DNA of 64,000 nt from an uncultured Opitutaceae bacterium. Lineage in GTDB: Bacteria > Verrucomicrobiota > Verrucomicrobiia > Opitutales > Opitutaceae. Each line of letters begins with the position of its first letter. Position 1 is the stretch's first letter. The translations under genes and the position numbers were made by a program. Location of the stretch: positions 4,039,627-4,103,626 of the forward strand of contig OX638348.1 in assembly GCA_951813085.1 (NCBI GenBank). The letters run 5' to 3'. Below are positions 54,587-64,000 of the stretch, one piece after another. The notes below the pieces were generated by a model. That model saw only the letters and a list, made by a program, of their open reading frames with translations, made no database searches and had not been told where the DNA came from.

Positions 54587-55557
54587 ATGTCCTGGCTGAA
54601 ACGAAATCCTTACTTCTACCTTTCGCTGGCCCTGCTAATGTTGGCTGCGGTCGGTGGGATATGGTACACCTCCAGAGATGCCGAGCGGCTGACTGCATTG
54701 AAGAGCCAATACGATTCCAAGAATCAGCAGCTCCAGTTGTTCTTAAAACGCGTTCCCGCGCCCACGAAGGCAAATCTCGAGGTGTTGGATGAAAATTACG
54801 AATTGCTGGCGAGCGAGTTGGATATGGCCCGAAGCGCGCTGAATTTAAGCAGCTACAATCCGGATCTTTTTTTCGGCCCTTCACCGGCTGATAGCAATGA
54901 TGCCTTCTTCATGATCGCAAAATACGTTGAAGACACCCGAAGACTCGCTGTAAGCAGTGGAATAGCGACGGTTGAGGGAAGTCGGTATGGATTTAGCCAA
55001 TACGAGAATGTAGGGCCTGTCTCAGAAGCGATTCCGAGAGTGCATAAGCAAAGAAGATAATGGAGTCTCTCCTGCAAGCGCTATTCGATTCAGGAATTAG
55101 CGAATTCGTATCGATTCAGCGTGAAGCGTCTTTGGTGGGAGAGTCTCAGCCGAAGAGGACATCCGTTCGTGATACGGGAGATATATTCTCCTTGCGCGAA
55201 GAGGATTCCGTAAGAAGGGGCGGATCCTTCGACACACTCGCGTTTCGATTGGAGTTCAAGGGGCAATCGCTTTCGATGCGTAGTTTTTTGAATCGTGTTA
55301 CGGGATCCTCGTTGCCTTTCTCGATAAATGAGATCGAAGTTAGGCTAGATCACGAAATGGGTTCGGCTGAAGGACGGAGCTCAATCCGTGACAATCCATT
55401 CGTCAATAGCGAGAATGTGGAACAGCAAATGTCAGCGGTTCGCGTCCCGATTATTTCAGAGAACGAAAGTCGATTTATCGTGACGCTAGAGTTTCTAGAA
55501 TTAGTGGATGATGTGGTGGCTTCGGAAAATTCGGAAAGGGAGAACGGGAATGTTTAG
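54587..55557 (+). pseudogene. Amuc_1100-like pilus-associated membrane protein, frameshifted
   Basis: Starts MSWLKRNPYFYLSLALLMLA with one N-terminal membrane anchor, then coiled coil (RLTALKSQYDSKNQQLQLFL) and a PilO-like periplasmic region. The frame is lost near 55050 (after SEAIPRVHKQ) and resumes as IMESLLQALFDSGISEFVSI up to the stop at 55557. Position between the pilM-pilN and 1099-like genes and the PilO-like fold match Amuc_1100, an outer-surface protein in Akkermansia. A single 1-base indel separates the two halves. Not functional as it stands unless the shift is suppressed. Confidence 0.7.
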
Positions 55558-56487
55558 GTTTAGCTGGTCAGAATTTCTTGATAAGTTTGCCCTCATTATA
55601 GCGATGTTTGTATTCTTGCTAATGGGATTTGCGAGCATTCGAAATGTCAGATCATTGGATACGCTGTCACGGCAGGATGCCCCTATGCTCTCTGAGAGCA
55701 AGGTCGACGTAGATACATTTGGAGTAGAACGAGTTCAGGCTTCTTTGATCGCTTGGTCGAAGCCAGAAAGTCCATCGCGAGGAGAGGACTGGGTATTTGA
55801 TGTATTCACTCCACCGGTACTGTACTACAATCCGGCGTCAAGGGAGTTCACGGTAACTACACCTGAGCTGTCGATAGCGGATGCTAAAGATCCTTGGAAG
55901 GCCTTTGAAATTGAACTGGTAGAGGTGCGTCAGCGTCCCTACCGATTGCAACTTGTAGGATATGCAGGCGAGGATGGCAACTACCGGGCGTATTTCGAAT
56001 TCCTGAATACTAACGAGCTGCTAATAGCAAAAGAGGGTAAGCTGCTTGTCGAAGCAGGTGTGAAGGTGCTGTCACTCGATGTTAAGCAGATGGAAGTCGA
56101 GCAGGAGGGGAGCATGCCCGTATTTGAAAAGGTCGGGGTGGCTCGCTTGCTTGACTATGAGACTAACGAGGAAGTTTTCCTAACGAATTTGGAGACTAAG
56201 ATATTTTCTGACCTGGAAGCACGGGTGCGTTCTATCGAGAACGGTGACATTTATGTAGTACGTGAAGGAAGCCAGGTTGAAGTGAATGATGGCTCGTCTT
56301 ACGTAATTGGATCTCTATCTCACAATCCTCCCGAGGGGATGGTCACAAAAATTTCAGTTGATGGAGACAAGCGATTGTCAAAGCTTTGGAAGGCCATAAG
56401 TTTCTTAATCAAGAATCTGACGCCGACAATGCCTACAGTCCGTTTGCCATTCGTCCAAAGATCGTTCTACCCAAACCTAAAAGCTAA
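55550..56487 (+). pseudogene. Amuc_1099-like pilus protein, frameshifted near the end
   Basis: ATG 55550 (MFRFSWSEFLDKFALIIAMF) overlaps the preceding stop. It has one membrane helix, then a periplasmic region with DWVFDVFTPPVLYYNP, QLVGYAGEDGNYRAYFE and VGSL-like PilP features. Near 56395 the frame shifts: the natural C-terminus FLNQESDADNAYSPFAIRPK followed by IVLPKPKS and a TAA at 56485-56487 is in another frame. In the present frame translation runs on into the secretin signal peptide. Only the last ~30 residues are affected, so partial function is conceivable. Confidence 0.7.
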
Positions 56488-57396
56488 TTTCCCAGTAATC
56501 GCGCCCACGCCTATGAAATATCCAAACCGAAATTTATCGACAATCGCTATGAGCGCAATTGTCGCCATTGCACTAACGCTTTCGTCGAGCTTGCTCTTCG
56601 GACAAAGCGATATCGACACTAAGATTCGCCTGATGTCGGAGGCGCTCCAGGCGCGCGATTCGGGAGACCTGGATAAGGCTCGAGAGCGTCTGAATCAACT
56701 CCTCGAAATCACTCCAGGCGACCGTTCAGTTGAAAAGCGTGGAGAACATGATCGCGGATCGAACGGGTGGAGGCAGCAATGCATCAAATGCGACGGATCG
56801 GAGAGCAGCTTTGCAAAGCGAAGCGGAGTATCTTGCGAGACTTGAAGCGGAACGCATTGAAAAGTCGATGATAAGCGCTCGCGAGATTCGCGAGATCGCT
56901 CTCCGTCAGTCAAAGCGGGGTGACTATCCGCTGTCGCTACGCATGATCGAAAGCGCCATATCAATGCTTGAGCCGAATCCGCTTCCGCAGACTTTGATCG
57001 ATGAGCTGAAACGGGATCAGCGCGATATTCTGAGGCAGCAGTCTAACAGCGATGCGAGGCGCATCGAGGCAGACTCTACCTCTGGAGGATTGTTGCTGAT
57101 TGATCAGATAAGTCCTGATTTCGTAAATCTTCAGGAGGAAATCGACGCCTTGTCGTTGAGGGGCCGGAGCCAATTTATCGCGGGTGACATTGATGGGGCG
57201 GAGTCCTCCTTCAAGCAGATCGAGGCGCTGGATCCGAATAATGCTATGGCCAAGAGCTTTCTCGTTAAGATCTCTAGGGAACGCCAGTCGCTGGCCTATT
57301 TGATCACGTGAGCAGCTCCTGGAAGAGGTTTCGAGCGCCTGGCAACGCCCCGGCATTTATGAGGAGCGCCCCGACATTAGGGCGACTTCCCCTTTG

Positions 57397-58553
57397 CAAG
57401 GCGTCTTGCAAGGCTTTCAATTCGGTGCCGGACTGAGGCAACAGCAGCAGCAACAGCAGCAACGCGAGCAGCAAACACGGCAGCAGGAATTTCGGGGTGC
57501 CGTTGCTGAATTGGTGAATTCCAACTTCGACCCCCGCCACGTGGCTGAGGTGATGGACCAAGACAAGCGAGCCGCCACCCAGAAGAACGCTTTGAACGTG
57601 TTCATGGCGTTGGAAGGGGGGGTCGCCCGACATTGCACGCGATATGCTCCAACAGCAGGCCGAAGCCGCCGAAAATTCGGGCGATGCTAGGGCGGCAGCA
57701 GGTGCTAGGGCGCTATTGAAAATATTGGAAACCGATCCTGAAAGGGCGAAGTCTTCAATCGGGTTGTTCTTGGCCACCGCGATGGGACCGAAACAGTTCA
57801 ATGATACGTTTGACACGTTGCGGAAATATCGGGGCGATGTTGATCTTACAACTAAGCAACGTGATTACGAATATTATGTTAAACAACAGATCGCTGCCGG
57901 GGAACCCTATTTAAGTTTCAACGAGTGGGACAAGCAAGGAAGAGCAGCCGGGGCAACAACGGTGAATAATAATATTGGGGATAGTAAGTTCGGCCCCATT
58001 CCGCCGGAACACGAGCTTATCGTGGACGAAAACGGGAATGCACGCTATAAACTCGTCCCGGGTGGCCCGGGTGAACGCAAAACTAAAGACGAAGCATTGA
58101 AGCGAGTCAACAGGGCAAAAGCGCTTGTTGCCGGCTTCAACAACACTATGGACAACGCGTACGAAGCTCTCGAGCTTACTGAACGTGGGGCGGCGGGTTT
58201 TTGGGCCTTTGCTCGATATTCTGCCTACAACAGACGCTAGGGATCTTGCAAACATAATAGAAACAATTCAGGCGAATCTTGGGCTCCATGAGCTTCTGGC
58301 ATTGAAGGAATTATCGCTAGGTGTGCTTTTTGGCACATTGTCGGATAAAGAATTGGAATCCCTCCGAGCCACTTTGGCCAACTTGGACACAAAGCAAAAA
58401 CCTGAAACCTTGAGAAAGAACCTTCGAAAGGTTCTTACGCATTACAAAAATTTGCGTAATCTCATAATCAATGAACGGGGGCAAGAGTTGATGGAACAAG
58501 GGATGACCGAAGAGCAGGCATTTGAGCAACTTTTAACAGAATCTTTTCAGTAA
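57397..58553 (+). pseudogene. Phage virion (ejection-type) protein, C-terminal part, frameshifted
   Basis: Three frames give one long protein: a Gln-rich start (FGAGLRQQQQQQQQREQQTR), then DMLQQQAEAAENSGDARAAAG with LFLATAMGPKQFNDTFDTLR, and finally DARDLANIIETIQANLGLHEL with LGVLFGTLSDKELESLRATL, LDTKQKPETLRKNLRKVLTHY. The last block is a motif common in phage structural or DNA-injection proteins and some prophage lytic transglycosylases (SNLgFdrLq...GgalGxlSdxELxlLqxxlaSLD). Shifts occur near the G6 run at 57616 and near 58195. The N-terminus is missing. Confidence 0.6.
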
Positions 58554-58911
58554 TGCCAGAACAGGCAATAGATTCCGCTTCCCAGCAAAAGAAACAGCCC
58601 CAACAAATGGAAGGGGAGGCCGTTGATTTCATTTCCAAGTTCAACCAATGGCAAAGGCAAAAGGAACAGCCTGCAACTGTTGCGGCCCCTGTTGTTGTCG
58701 AGGCAGGCCAAAAACCCTTGATCGCGTTGCCTGAAGGAATGACACGCGAAGACATGTTTGCAAACCGTAAACAGGCTCTGGATGCACGTCTCCCAAGTTA
58801 TTTAGATTATACAAGGTTTTATCGCCCAATTCGTCCTCCCACTAAAATGGATGCATTGTTTTCAGGCGAGTATGCCCAAACGGACGCAATCCTACTGTTC
58901 TCGGACCCGCT
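58553..58911 (+). pseudogene. Start of a second phage ORF, truncated
   Basis: ATG 58553 overlaps the preceding stop (TAATG), typical phage coupling. The product begins MPEQAIDSASQQKKQPQQME and includes VDFISKFNQWQRQKEQP and MTREDMFANRKQALDARLPSY. It is cut at the insert edge. No family is recognised. It is probably the N-terminal part of the next virion protein. Confidence 0.45.
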
Positions 58912-59282
58912 CCTTTGTTGCAGAAGCTCGATCGGATCGTGATTTCAAACGTCAATTTTACCGAGGTACCATTGAATCAAGCCGTCAATACGTTAAGTGC
59001 GATATCGGAGGATTTCGATAACACGGATACCGGACCTCCAGGGTTAAATCTCGTTTTGCTCGATCCTGAGAGAACGAATCCTACAGTGAATATCACTTTG
59101 CGACATTTGTCCCTGAAGCGCATCTTGGATTTCATCGTAGATTCCGTAGGCTTTCAGTATGAAGTGCAGGAAGATGCGGTCGTGCTAAGGCCTGGTGGAG
59201 AGAATAGGAATTTGAATACAGAGGTCTTTCCCGTTCTACGGTTATTCGCATGACGGGTATCACCGGTGGTTCTTCGGAGAGC

Positions 59283-60536
59283 GCTGGTTGGACCCCGCAG
59301 TTTAGCCCGGTTTGAATGAGAGATTCCCGACGGGTTTCTTGTTGTTGGGCTTGGGTTTAAGCTGCCTGGGGTGGAGATCGCCCGAAGGGCGGTCGGAGCC
59401 GCAGGCAGGCTGGATTTGCCTTGTGGCAAGCTCGCTGGGCGTTAGCGCGCCTGGCGATCCATGGGGCCTATGATTGCTGCAGCAGTCCTTCCAGTCTGCG
59501 AAGATCACGCGCGATTCGCTGAGCGCGCGGATCAGCTCGCGGTCGAGGCGTTCCTCGCGGAAGCGGCCGTTGAAGCTTTCGGCGTATCCGTTCCGCCAAG
59601 GGCGGCCCGGATCGATGCATAGAGCCTCGATCCCGTTCTCGGCAAGCCAGCCCTGGATGGCCTTGGCGATGAGCTCGGGCCCGTTGCCCGAGCGGATGCA
59701 TTCGGGGAGCCCCATGCTCGCGGATCGCCTCCTGCAGCAGGGCCAGCGCGTCGGAGGCCTTGATCGCCCGGTCGGCATGGATGCAATGGCGCTGGCGAGC
59801 GCATTCGCCTATCAGGTCGAAGGCCCGCAGCTTGCCTCCCCGCTGGGCGTAGTCCGAGACGAGGCCCCAGGCCCGGACGCGGTTGCGGCGAAGCGCCTTC
59901 CGCGGAAGGCCCGCGCAGAGCCCCTGCCGCCGCCTGCGAGGGCGGCGAGGCGGAACCTGCAGCCCTTCCTCCCTGCGGACGCGCTGGACCAGCCTCTTGT
60001 TCGCGCGGTAGCCAAGCGTCGGCTGCTCCCCCGGAAGGCGGACGATCTCCGGCTCCAGCAAGCGCTTCCCCTCGGGCTTGGGCTTCGGGCGATAGCGGAG
60101 CGTCGAGCGGCTGATCCCCAGCCACCGGCAAACGGCTCTCCCGGAACGCGACAGCGCGGACTGGACCTCCGCCGCAACCCCGCGCCGGCGCTCCGGGCTC
60201 AGAGGTTTTTCCCCAGCGCGATCTCCAAAGCCTTGGTCTTGAGCAGCTGGTCGGCAAGCAGCTTCTTGAGCTCGGTGTTCTCCTTCTCCAGGTCGTGGAG
60301 GCGCTGAGCCTCCTTAAGATCCATGCCTCCGTACTTGGTCTTCCAACGGTAGAAGCTCTGCGAGCTGATGCTGCGCCTGCGGCAGATCCCCTCGGTCCGA
60401 AGCCCCGTGTCGGCCTCCCTCAGTATGCGGATTATCTGCTCGGTCGCGCGTCTTGTCTTTTTCAGCGATGATGTCCTTTCGTTGATCGACGAAAATCACC
60501 TCATCAAAAGTGGGCTAGTTCGCGGGGTCCCAACCA
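59283..60536 (-). mobile_element. IS3-family insertion sequence, copy 2 (in the secretin gene)
   Basis: The same element as at 20760-21933, same orientation, with the same ends (TGGTTGGACCCCGC / GCGGGGTCCCAACCA). AGC lies at 59280-59282 and 60536-60538, a possible 3-bp target duplication; removing the element with one AGC restores the secretin frame (GGSSES-TFDGDP). Compared with copy 1 it lacks 36 bp in OrfB (between two CCAAGCG repeats, 12 codons) but keeps the 113 bp of the OrfA zipper region. A one-base insertion in a G run near 59708 splits OrfB into two frames. The Asp-to-Gly changes at WGLV and SGNGPE are shared with copy 1. Confidence 0.88.
59302..60061 (-). pseudogene. IS3-type transposase OrfB, frameshifted copy
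   Basis: The N-terminal part (MLEPEIVRLPGEQPTLGYRA) lacks the twelve residues GCKKISAKLRSL present in copy 1. The frame changes at the extra G near 59708, and the C-terminal part (ECIRSGNGPELIAKAIQGWL to FNGRFREERLD) lies in the other frame. Two of three DDE acids are Gly, as in copy 1. Inactive on several counts. Confidence 0.8.
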
Positions 60537-61864
60537 GCACGTTCGATGGCGATCCGTTCGCCAGCAATCAGGGAACCTCCTCTCCTGCAAGAGGAATGGC
60601 TAGCGATGCGGTTACCATCCAAAATTTTCTCCAGCAGGCGGGCGTGGATTTCGATGGCGCTGAAGGAAGTACGATGGCGTACGACGGTTCCGCTATGATC
60701 GTAACGCAAACGACCCGTAATTTGGAGCGGATACGGAATATCTTGAATCGATACACTGACGTGAAGCAGGTTGAGATCGAAGCGAAATTTCTTGAAGTGC
60801 AGGAAGGCACTATTGAAGAGCTCGGCTTCGATTGGGTCCTGACTCACAATGATAGTAGAAATAGCGGCAATCCTACAGGAACAGGTGAAGACTACCGCAG
60901 TTCACTGCGGGATCTCGCGGACATCAGTTCTCCATCCAATGTATCCAGTTCAATATTGATTAATGGCAACGAAGTGGATCGCATAACCCCTCCGGACCTA
61001 CCTGGAGGAGTGCCTCTTGGCGTAGGTTCGCAGCCTTTGACAAATGTATTTGGTGACGTTGGGAAGATGAACTTGGATGTCGCGGTACGGGCGCTATCGC
61101 AGACTTCGGGATCGGATTTGCTCAGCGCTCCTAAGGTAACGGTCCTTTCCAGTAACCAAGCGGAGATCAATGTAAGCCAAGAATTTCGCTATCCAACGCG
61201 CTACACGGATACCGAAAGCAACGTGGGAAGCACTAGTGGCGGCTTGGATTCTGGAGCGGCAGGGGTGACCATCACTCCTGGTACGCCTGAAGATTTCGAC
61301 ACTCGGAATATAGGGGTGGAATTGTCGGTCACGCCTATCGTTGAAGAAGACGATTACAGCATTACCTTAGAATTGAATCCACGAGTTACCGAGTTTGAAG
61401 GATTCGTCGAGTACGGAGGCCCAAGCGTCGCCCTCACCGCGAATCAGACGGTAAAAGTATCTTCCGGATTCTATCAGCCGATCTTCGCGGTTCGCGAGGT
61501 CTCGACCAAAGTCACAATTTGGGATGGCGCTACAGTCGTAATGGGCGGCCTTACGCGAGAGGATGTGATTACGGTTAACGATAAGGTGCCTTTCTTGGGC
61601 GACATTCCGTTCTTTGGACGGTTTTTCCGCTCCGAAGGTGAAAGCTCCTCCAAACGTAACTTGCTTATATTCGTAACAGCCAACTTGGTAAGTCCAGGTG
61701 GTTCTCCAAAGCGCCAAACTTTGCGCGGCGTTCAGCCAGGAGCTCTATTTCAGAACCCGACCATTGTAACGCCGGGTGGCAGCGAATCGCGCAGCCAATA
61801 GCCAATAGTCGGATATAGGCATTTGGTATTTGATATCCCTCGCGCAATGGCGCGAGGATGGGCC

Positions 61865-62755
61865 ATGGCTAAGTACCTGCTTGTAGACGGATTCAATATG
61901 GCGTTCCGCGCCTTTTACGCGGTTCATGAGCTAACTCGATCCGACGGATTTCCCACGAACGCCTTGTATGGCTGGGTGCGTTCCATGTGGAAACTGGTTG
62001 ATGACCAGAAACCCGATGAGACGATTGTATTTTTCGATTTAGGCGGCGCCCAGGCGAAGCTTGAACTACTGCCAGAGTACAAGGCCAATCGTGGTGAGAC
62101 TCCGGTAGAATTCGAAAAGCAAGTTCCGATCATAAAGGAGCTTACGCATGCCATGGGATTCGGCCTTTACGAAGAGAACGGAGTCGAATCAGACGATCTG
62201 CTGGCAGCGCATGCGAATCGGCTTTGCGCGGCGGATCCAAAGGCGAACGTCTTAATCGTAAGCGCGGACAAGGACTTCGCCCAATCGGTAAATGATCGAA
62301 TTCACATGTTGCTTCCGCCACCTACTGCGAACCCCAGGCTAGGCTGGCGAACGCTCGATCCGGATGGAGTGGAAGCGAAGTTTGGCGTGAAAGCATCTCA
62401 AATGGCGGATTACCTTTCCTTGATTGGCGATACTTCAGACAATATTCTAGGAATTCCAGGCGTGGGCCCTAAAACGGCAACGAAGTGGTTAAATGAATAC
62501 CAGGATATAGAGGGAATCTCTGAAAATGCGAGTCGGCTAAAGCCTGTACGCTTTCAAGAGATTGTACCTGAAATGCAGGAAACGCTGGCGATCAATCGAA
62601 AGATAATCACTTTTGATCCAGAGTGTGGCCCTGAGAGTATTCCTTCAGGGCAGGTAGATCCTAATAATCTATTTCGTATCCTTGAGGAGATGGAAATGAA
62701 TACCCATTTGACTGAGGCAAGAAAGCGTTATTCCCAAGGAGAGCTGGCTTTGTAG
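61865..62755 (+). CDS. 5'-3' exonuclease (FEN/PolA N-domain-like)
   Basis: A 296-aa stand-alone flap-endonuclease-type nuclease from ATG 61865 ([20 protein letters not shown]); the frame extends 14 codons upstream without family likeness. Metal-binding and helix-hairpin-helix motifs are present: [47 protein letters not shown] and [19 protein letters not shown]. It removes 5' flaps or RNA primers. Many bacteria carry such an ORF in addition to polA. It follows the broken secretin gene by 63 bp and is intact. Confidence 0.93.
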   Translation: MAKYLLVDGFNMAFRAFYAVHELTRSDGFPTNALYGWVRSMWKLVDDQKPDETIVFFDLGGAQAKLELLPEYKANRGETPVEFEKQVPIIKELTHAMGFGLYEENGVESDDLLAAHANRLCAADPKANVLIVSADKDFAQSVNDRIHMLLPPPTANPRLGWRTLDPDGVEAKFGVKASQMADYLSLIGDTSDNILGIPGVGPKTATKWLNEYQDIEGISENASRLKPVRFQEIVPEMQETLAINRKIITFDPECGPESIPSGQVDPNNLFRILEEMEMNTHLTEARKRYSQGELAL

Positions 62756-62822
62756 AATCTCGGTTGAACAGGATGGTCGCCAGATTCGGTGCCTGTCAGT
62801 TTCTACGAAATTGGGTGAGTGG

Positions 62823-62898
<76 letters not shown>

Positions 62899-62942
62899 AA
62901 CCGTTAGGAAGGGAGCAAACGCTGCTCCAAATCTAAGTCAAG

Positions 62943-64000
62943 TCAAGTTTCGTATGAGTGATTCGAGCGCTCTGCTTCGACGAAGGAAGTGATCTGTTCC
63001 AACGCCGCTCGTGGTCCATTCTCTTGCTCAAGGAGATCTTTGCAATCTTCGGCGCATTCCAGTAATTTTTTCGAACTCTCGATCGTTTCGACTTTGCTAT
63101 AGAGTTGTTCCGGCCATTTCCGTTTCAGGCATTCCAGGCCGCAACCCAGACGAGAGACTTCGGAGCCAAAGAAGTCTTGATCGCCGATGTGGGGAACCAC
63201 TATTTGAGGCTTGCCTGCGTGGAGAGCAGATGCAGTCGTGCCTGCACCTCCGTGATGGATGATGACAGATCCGTGCCGGAAGAGCTGATCATGCGAAACG
63301 GGACCGATCTGAAGGATGTTCGCTGCGGATTTCGGAACTTCGAATCCAGACCATCCCGTTTGGATGATGAGCTTCTTGTCCTTTGGCCAATGCGCCAGGA
63401 GCCGCCCTACGTAGGCGTCTGGATCTTGGTAAACCATACTTCCGAATGTTAATATCGGGACCCGCTGATTCTCACGGAAGGCTTCTATTTCCTGATCCAG
63501 CTTGTCCAATTGAGGCGATTGCCAACGGCAATAGCCAGTGAACCTAAAACGCTTGTTCAGTTTGGTTTTGGGCTGCATGAGCGCTGGCGAAACTGCGACC
63601 AATACTAGGTTCGCCGATTTGGAGAAGAAGTCTTTAACCGGGGATAGGCCCTTCTTTTTTAGCTTTCGAGAAATTGTCTGATTGATAGCTGTATCTACAG
63701 CGACATTACAAATTTTCCATGCAAAACGATTCCATCGCAATTGTATTGGCTGGGGGAGCCCTCGCAATCTGGGCATCCCATGAGGAGGATAGTATCTGGA
63801 TGGAACTGTGTTGTGGGCAAAAGCGTAGGTAATGAATGGAATTTTTCGTCGCTTCGCAATCGCTCCGTTTATGGGGAAGAGGTAAGAGGAGATCAAGCAG
63901 TCGGCACCTTCTAGGATCGAGTCCATAGCGTCTATTGACTCTTCAAGGTAGGGGAGAGTCGCCTTATAGAGAATCTTCAACTGCTTGATTGGGGATTTCA
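62943..64000 (-). CDS. GT1-family glycosyltransferase, 5' end outside window
   Basis: At least 350 codons, open to the window edge, so the N-terminus is missing. The C-terminal nucleotide-sugar domain is clear: VPILTFGSMVYQDPDAYVGR, LIIQTGWSGFEVPKSAANIL, then the family signature HDQLFRHGSVIIHHGGAGTT followed by HAGKPQIVVPHIGDQDFFG. This is the UDP-glycosyltransferase (MGT/sterol-glucosyltransferase-like) group that acts on lipids, macrolides or other aglycones. The acceptor is unknown. A tRNA-Met gene lies 45 bp downstream on the same strand. Confidence 0.88.
   Translation of the reverse strand, partial: KSPIKQLKILYKATLPYLEESIDAMDSILEGADCLISSYLFPINGAIAKRRKIPFITYAFAHNTVPSRYYPPHGMPRLRGLPQPIQLRWNRFAWKICNVAVDTAINQTISRKLKKKGLSPVKDFFSKSANLVLVAVSPALMQPKTKLNKRFRFTGYCRWQSPQLDKLDQEIEAFRENQRVPILTFGSMVYQDPDAYVGRLLAHWPKDKKLIIQTGWSGFEVPKSAANILQIGPVSHDQLFRHGSVIIHHGGAGTTASALHAGKPQIVVPHIGDQDFFGSEVSRLGCGLECLKRKWPEQLYSKVETIESSKKLLECAEDCKDLLEQENGPRAALEQITSFVEAERSNHSYET

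Larger units (their letters stand above)
57397..58917 (+). mobile_element. Phage-derived 1.5-kb insert in the secretin gene
   Basis: A 1521-bp segment splits the secretin codons SPL and LQKLD. CCTTTG occurs at both edges (57391-57396 and 58912-58917), and removing the segment with one repeat restores ATSPLLQKLDRIV. The insert encodes phage-like virion protein fragments and no transposase or integrase. The repeats could be a 6-bp target duplication or microhomology. Confidence 0.75.
56513..61801 (+). pseudogene. Secretin (PilQ/GspD-like, Amuc_1098-like), heavily disrupted
   Basis: Starts MKYPNRNLSTIAMSAIVAIA with a signal peptide, then TPR-like repeats (LMSEALQARDSGDLDKARERL, GDIDGAESSFKQIEALDPNN). 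Frameshifts fall near 56730, 57305 and 59237. A phage fragment is inserted at 57397-58917 and an IS at 59283-60536. The N-domains (LLQKLDRIVISNVNFTEVPL) and the secretin core after the IS are clear: VEIEAKFLEVQEGTIEELGFD, LLSAPKVTVLSSNQAEI, GVELSVTPIVEED and the terminal VPFLGDIPFFGRFFR. The last 1.26 kb is undamaged. Intact, it would form the outer-membrane channel of a type IV pilus or type II-like system. Confidence 0.88.

Overview
The window looks like part of a chromosome from a Verrucomicrobiota bacterium, most likely Opitutia (Opitutae). The main evidence is a five-gene cluster at 52.0-61.8 kb that resembles, in order and content, the Akkermansia Amuc_1102-1098 pilus cluster. Around it lies ordinary housekeeping content: pyrG, proA, uppP, rsmE, pyruvate dehydrogenase E1alpha/E1beta/E2, a UDP-sugar pyrophosphorylase and an FtsB-like protein. 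All calls come from reading the sequence and from remembered family motifs; no database search was run.

Left accessory region (1-21.9 kb, almost all minus strand). The first 2 kb is a phage remnant: a P22-type major coat protein, a small phage ORF and the first ~34 codons of a P22 gp4-like gene, fused abruptly to a fragment of an AbiEii-type nucleotidyltransferase. From 2.1 to 20.5 kb there is a compact defence island. Read 5'->3' on the minus strand it encodes a giant DEAD/DUF1998 helicase (DruE/DrmA-B-like), an SNF2 helicase (DrmD-like), a 1567-aa adenine methyltransferase (DrmMI/PglX-like), a split SMC-like ATPase and a HEPN-like protein. An AbiL/RloAB-type ATPase-plus-RloB pair and an HNH nuclease follow. 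The gene set mixes elements of DISARM and Druantia without matching either as I know them. The AbiL-type ATPase carries an in-frame array of nine 18-bp units coding for beta-helix hexapeptides. An IS3-type element (20.76-21.93 kb) sits just upstream of the operon.

Central region (22-52 kb). Mostly intact single-copy genes in short transcription units. The standout is a 530-aa protein at 37.6-39.2 kb that fuses a lipoyl domain and a peripheral-subunit-binding domain, as in 2-oxoacid dehydrogenase E2 or E3BP, to a complete beta-ketoacyl-ACP synthase III. A small accessory scar lies at 39.9-44.2 kb: paired hairpin repeats, the 3' half of a tRNA, a short integrase-like fragment, a degenerate IS1595-family element carrying a nuclease-like passenger gene, and a frameshifted ExeA-like ATPase.

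Right region (52-64 kb). The pilus/secretin operon is in advanced decay: at least six frameshifts, one amber codon, a 1.5-kb phage fragment inserted in the secretin between CCTTTG repeats, and a second copy of the IS3-type element. It is followed by an intact 5'-3' exonuclease gene, a tRNA-Met(CAT) and a glycosyltransferase gene that runs off the window.

The two IS copies are in direct orientation about 37 kb apart, share a transposase lacking two of the three expected catalytic acids, and carry different internal deletions. Overall the window shows a chromosome that has gained anti-phage genes, carries scraps of phage and transposons, and is losing a type IV pilus-like secretin system.
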